NCBI GenBank assembly: GCA_037954235.1
Contig: JBBMOA010000018.1
Coordinates: 3,913,501 to 3,977,500 of the forward strand
Length of the DNA stretch: 64,000 nt
Direction: 5' to 3'
Source: Aulostomus chinensis
Taxonomy: Eukaryota; Chordata; Actinopteri; Syngnathiformes; Aulostomidae
Shown here: positions 61,540 to 64,000 of the stretch, piece by piece
Numbering within the stretch: position 1 is the first letter of the stretch
How the letters are laid out: each line of letters begins with the position of its first letter
The notes under the pieces: model-generated
The model's database searches: none
What the model saw: only the letters and a program-made list of their open reading frames with translations
What the model was told of the DNA's origin: nothing
Position numbers and translations under genes: made by a program

Positions 61540-62239
61540 ACCTAGAGTTGGTTTGCCCTCTGGCTTTCACCTCTCATCTTCTGCACCCTCTGCCCCCCTT
61601 GCTAGTCTCCACGTCCCTGCAGCCAGTCTAGGCGCAGAAGTCGGATCGCCAGTGAGATCTGAACTGGTATATTTGGGGGGCGGAGAATGTCCTGCCAAGT
61701 TTCAATTGCAGAGATATAATCCTCAGTGAACTGAAGAGAGGAGGGGGAGGAGGACCCACTGTTATAGTCTTCACAAATCCTCTTTCCAATCCTTCTATCA
61801 TTCTTAGCTTGAGCATCGTTTGGTGACGGCAGCAGAACGCATGCACCTTATTTACGTACCCGTATAATAAGAAGGTGGTCCCGGGTAGATCATCCTTTCG
61901 ATGTCCTTTTTGTACAATGAAATCATGAACGAGATGAAATGGGTCTTCTTCTTTTTTTTTAATCGTCATTTTTGAAATCACTGGAAGGATTAGACTCATT
62001 CTATATATGCTGATAAGGTTCTGTAACCCTGTCAATTTGTGATAAAAAGAGATGTTCTTTTAGAGTTTGAAGAGGAAAAGCCATGAACGCTCCAGTACAA
62101 ACAATAAACAGGGGCGTCCATTCACTGCATAAGTAATACATTAATTTCACTTTTTGGGGGGAAAACTCTGACCTGTGTCCAATACACTGTGTCTGAATCC
62201 AGCGTCCAGAACCTTCCACAAGCATTTAAACAAAAGAAA

Positions 62240-62278
<39 letters not shown>

Positions 62279-64000
62279 CGCAAATTTCAGAGCCATTTTC
62301 TTATAACTTTCAACCAATTTCTTGCTCCTTTTCAGAACATGTCCCAGGAGGAAATGTGATCGCAGCCAAGCGGGTGACGTTTTGGTTCTTGTTTTTTGGT
62401 CCCTTTTTGATTTCCAACGAACTCGGTGGAACACGCTCCGAGGAAAAAAGATGTTTTGGCTGCAGATCCGTTTAAATGGCAAAAACATGGAATTTCTTTA
62501 TACATTGGGCCATTTTGGCACGGGCAGCTATGCGATCTCCAAGTGCCCTCCAGTTTCTAATTTACCTATGAGCTTTTTTCTCTGTTTTTACAAGAAATTG
62601 TGACTTTGCGGGGAAAAAATGCGACTGGCAAATTGGGACGAGGCGCTTAAACAATCGAAGAAGGAAGATTAAAGACTTTTACCACAACAACAAAAAACTT
62701 GATCTTTTTTTTTTTAAGCTACTTTAATTTCCGGGGGTCAACTCAGTGATGCTGGGTCAGATTTGTTCTGTTTAAATGCATGTGAGAAGCATCTGAACCA
62801 AAACATCTCTAGATAGAAGGGTCCCACTTAAGCAAAAACTCAAGAAGATTCAGGTCTGTGGTGCACTGAGTCAACTCTGACGTCCAGAACTCAAAAAAGG
62901 CTTGAGAGCCCCTGCGTTAGACAAAAATACAGAGGGAATACAGATAAATACTCTGAGAATGAAAGCTGGATAATAAACCTGAGCTGGTCACATGGAGGCC
63001 CTGAAATAATGAAGCAATGGCATGTGCCCTGCGAGGAGGGTGGAGCAAAGGAGTATAAGCTGCAGGGACATACTCAAGGACCTGAACCTGCACCGCAAAT
63101 CTGTCTTCCTTCCCCAACAGACAGATTATTTTCCTGCTCCAGGAAATGTCAGAGCTGCTTCAAGACGAAACATAGCTGGGCTGTAGGAACCAGCTCGTAG
63201 AGGCCCGGCTTGAGTGAAGAAAAAAGAAACCTTGTAAGGCTGAATCAGACTCCTAAAAGTCTCTCTGACCCATCTCTCCTGCCTGAAAGCATTTAACAAT
63301 TACACTTTAAAGGACCACAAGAAACAGATGCTGATCAGAGGATGAGAGCCAGGAGAGGAACGACTGGCAATAGAAACACTTGTTGCATCATATTACAGCT
63401 TAGCATCCCTAATAAAACACAGCCATTCCAAGTCAGTGGGTTCAGCCTGTTTGACCTGGCAGCTTACAGTAAATCCTGGATTTCATAGCAATATGACACA
63501 GGTAATACAACTGCCAGGTAGGCTGCAGACCAGGAGGAGTTCCCTTTGAAGGGAAGCCTTGGAAACACATGTTAGGGATGAGTACCGAAGCAAAAAGGTG
63601 AAGGCAGAACGACTTCAAAGTGAGCCCGGGGGAACAGTGGTGCATCTCTGTTTACACACTCGTGGAGCAGCTGCAAGACTTCCCGCAGGGACTTTGAGGA
63701 TAAGCATCCTTAATGTAAATACCGATGCAGCCCATCAGATGGTGACACTGATGACCCGTGCAGCGCGTGACAACCCTCACAATCACTCATGTACTTACGA
63801 CACATGCTCTTAATCGTCATGATTCCCAGGACGACAGGCTACGATGCCACAGTGAGTAAATCTCCCGGAAGGGCAGCGGGCCCTGACGAGTGTAATTGAG
63901 CTGTAGATGAAGTTGAGCGGACCACCTCAGCACCGGTTGCAGTCCGACTAGCAGCCTGACCGCCACCCCTCCACCTCTTATACACACCGCGTTAATGACC
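60661..64000. other. Right-hand flank, no gene recognised
   Basis: Contains poly-A tracts (about 60834-60857 and 61510-61536), a GT tract at 62242-62274 and mostly unique-looking AT-rich DNA. Some of it may be 5' flank or distal 5' UTR of the minus-strand transporter gene. No open frame resembles a known family. Confidence 0.5.

Noticed and set aside
1..64000. CRISPR arrays, operons, phage or plasmid modules, tRNA or rRNA genes
   Set aside because: None seen; gene structure is spliced vertebrate throughout, and repeats are microsatellites or transposon remnants.

Overview
This window is nuclear genomic DNA from a ray-finned fish, most likely a teleost. The genes are intron-rich with canonical GT/AG junctions. 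Dinucleotide microsatellites are dense, a fish-type LINE tail ending in ATGG repeats is present, and intergenic spaces are short. There is no sign of bacterial or viral organisation. I rebuilt eight protein-coding genes exon by exon from splice sites, reading frame and remembered vertebrate orthologues. None of these assignments has been checked by a database search.

Order and strand: atxn7l3 (-, 5' end only, 1-462); rundc1 (+, 1654-6444); rpl27 (+, 9778-11931); an ifi35/NMI-family gene (+, 13145-16617); bcat2 (-, 18666-25753); hsd17b14 (-, 26383-30590); kcna7 (+, 34157-37240); and an EAAT-type glutamate transporter gene of the SLC1 family (-, 42562-58202, with 5' untranslated sequence upstream). 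atxn7l3 and rundc1 diverge from a shared CpG-rich promoter. ifi35 and bcat2 converge tail to tail with fewer than 200 bp between their polyadenylation signals. kcna7 and the transporter also converge, across about 4 kb.

The first four genes correspond to human 17q21 (ATXN7L3, RUNDC1, RPL27, IFI35). The next three correspond to human 19q13.33 (BCAT2, HSD17B14, KCNA7). The window therefore crosses a junction between two blocks that lie apart in human, and the joint falls between the two convergent 3' ends near 17.2-17.4 kb. The genes do not form one pathway. They cover chromatin regulation (SAGA deubiquitinase module), a RUN-domain protein, a ribosomal protein, an interferon-inducible protein with an ISRE-like promoter site, mitochondrial branched-chain amino-acid transamination, an SDR dehydrogenase, a Shaker-type potassium channel and a glutamate transporter.

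Non-genic content includes a hAT-like element with 8-bp target duplications and an internal 92-bp tandem repeat (31703-32274), a truncated LINE tail with a perfect 13-bp duplication (48447-48562), a fold-back element (44752-45138) and many CA/GT, AT and GA microsatellites. The most unusual pattern is that five 5' splice sites in bcat2 and the transporter gene have long CA or TG tracts starting 5-32 bases into the intron, and the last bcat2 acceptor uses a CT microsatellite as its polypyrimidine tract. I found no convincing undescribed multi-gene system. The best leads are these splice-site microsatellites, the unusually long Ser/Pro/Arg-rich tail of the transporter and the overlapping hairpins in the ifi35 3' UTR.
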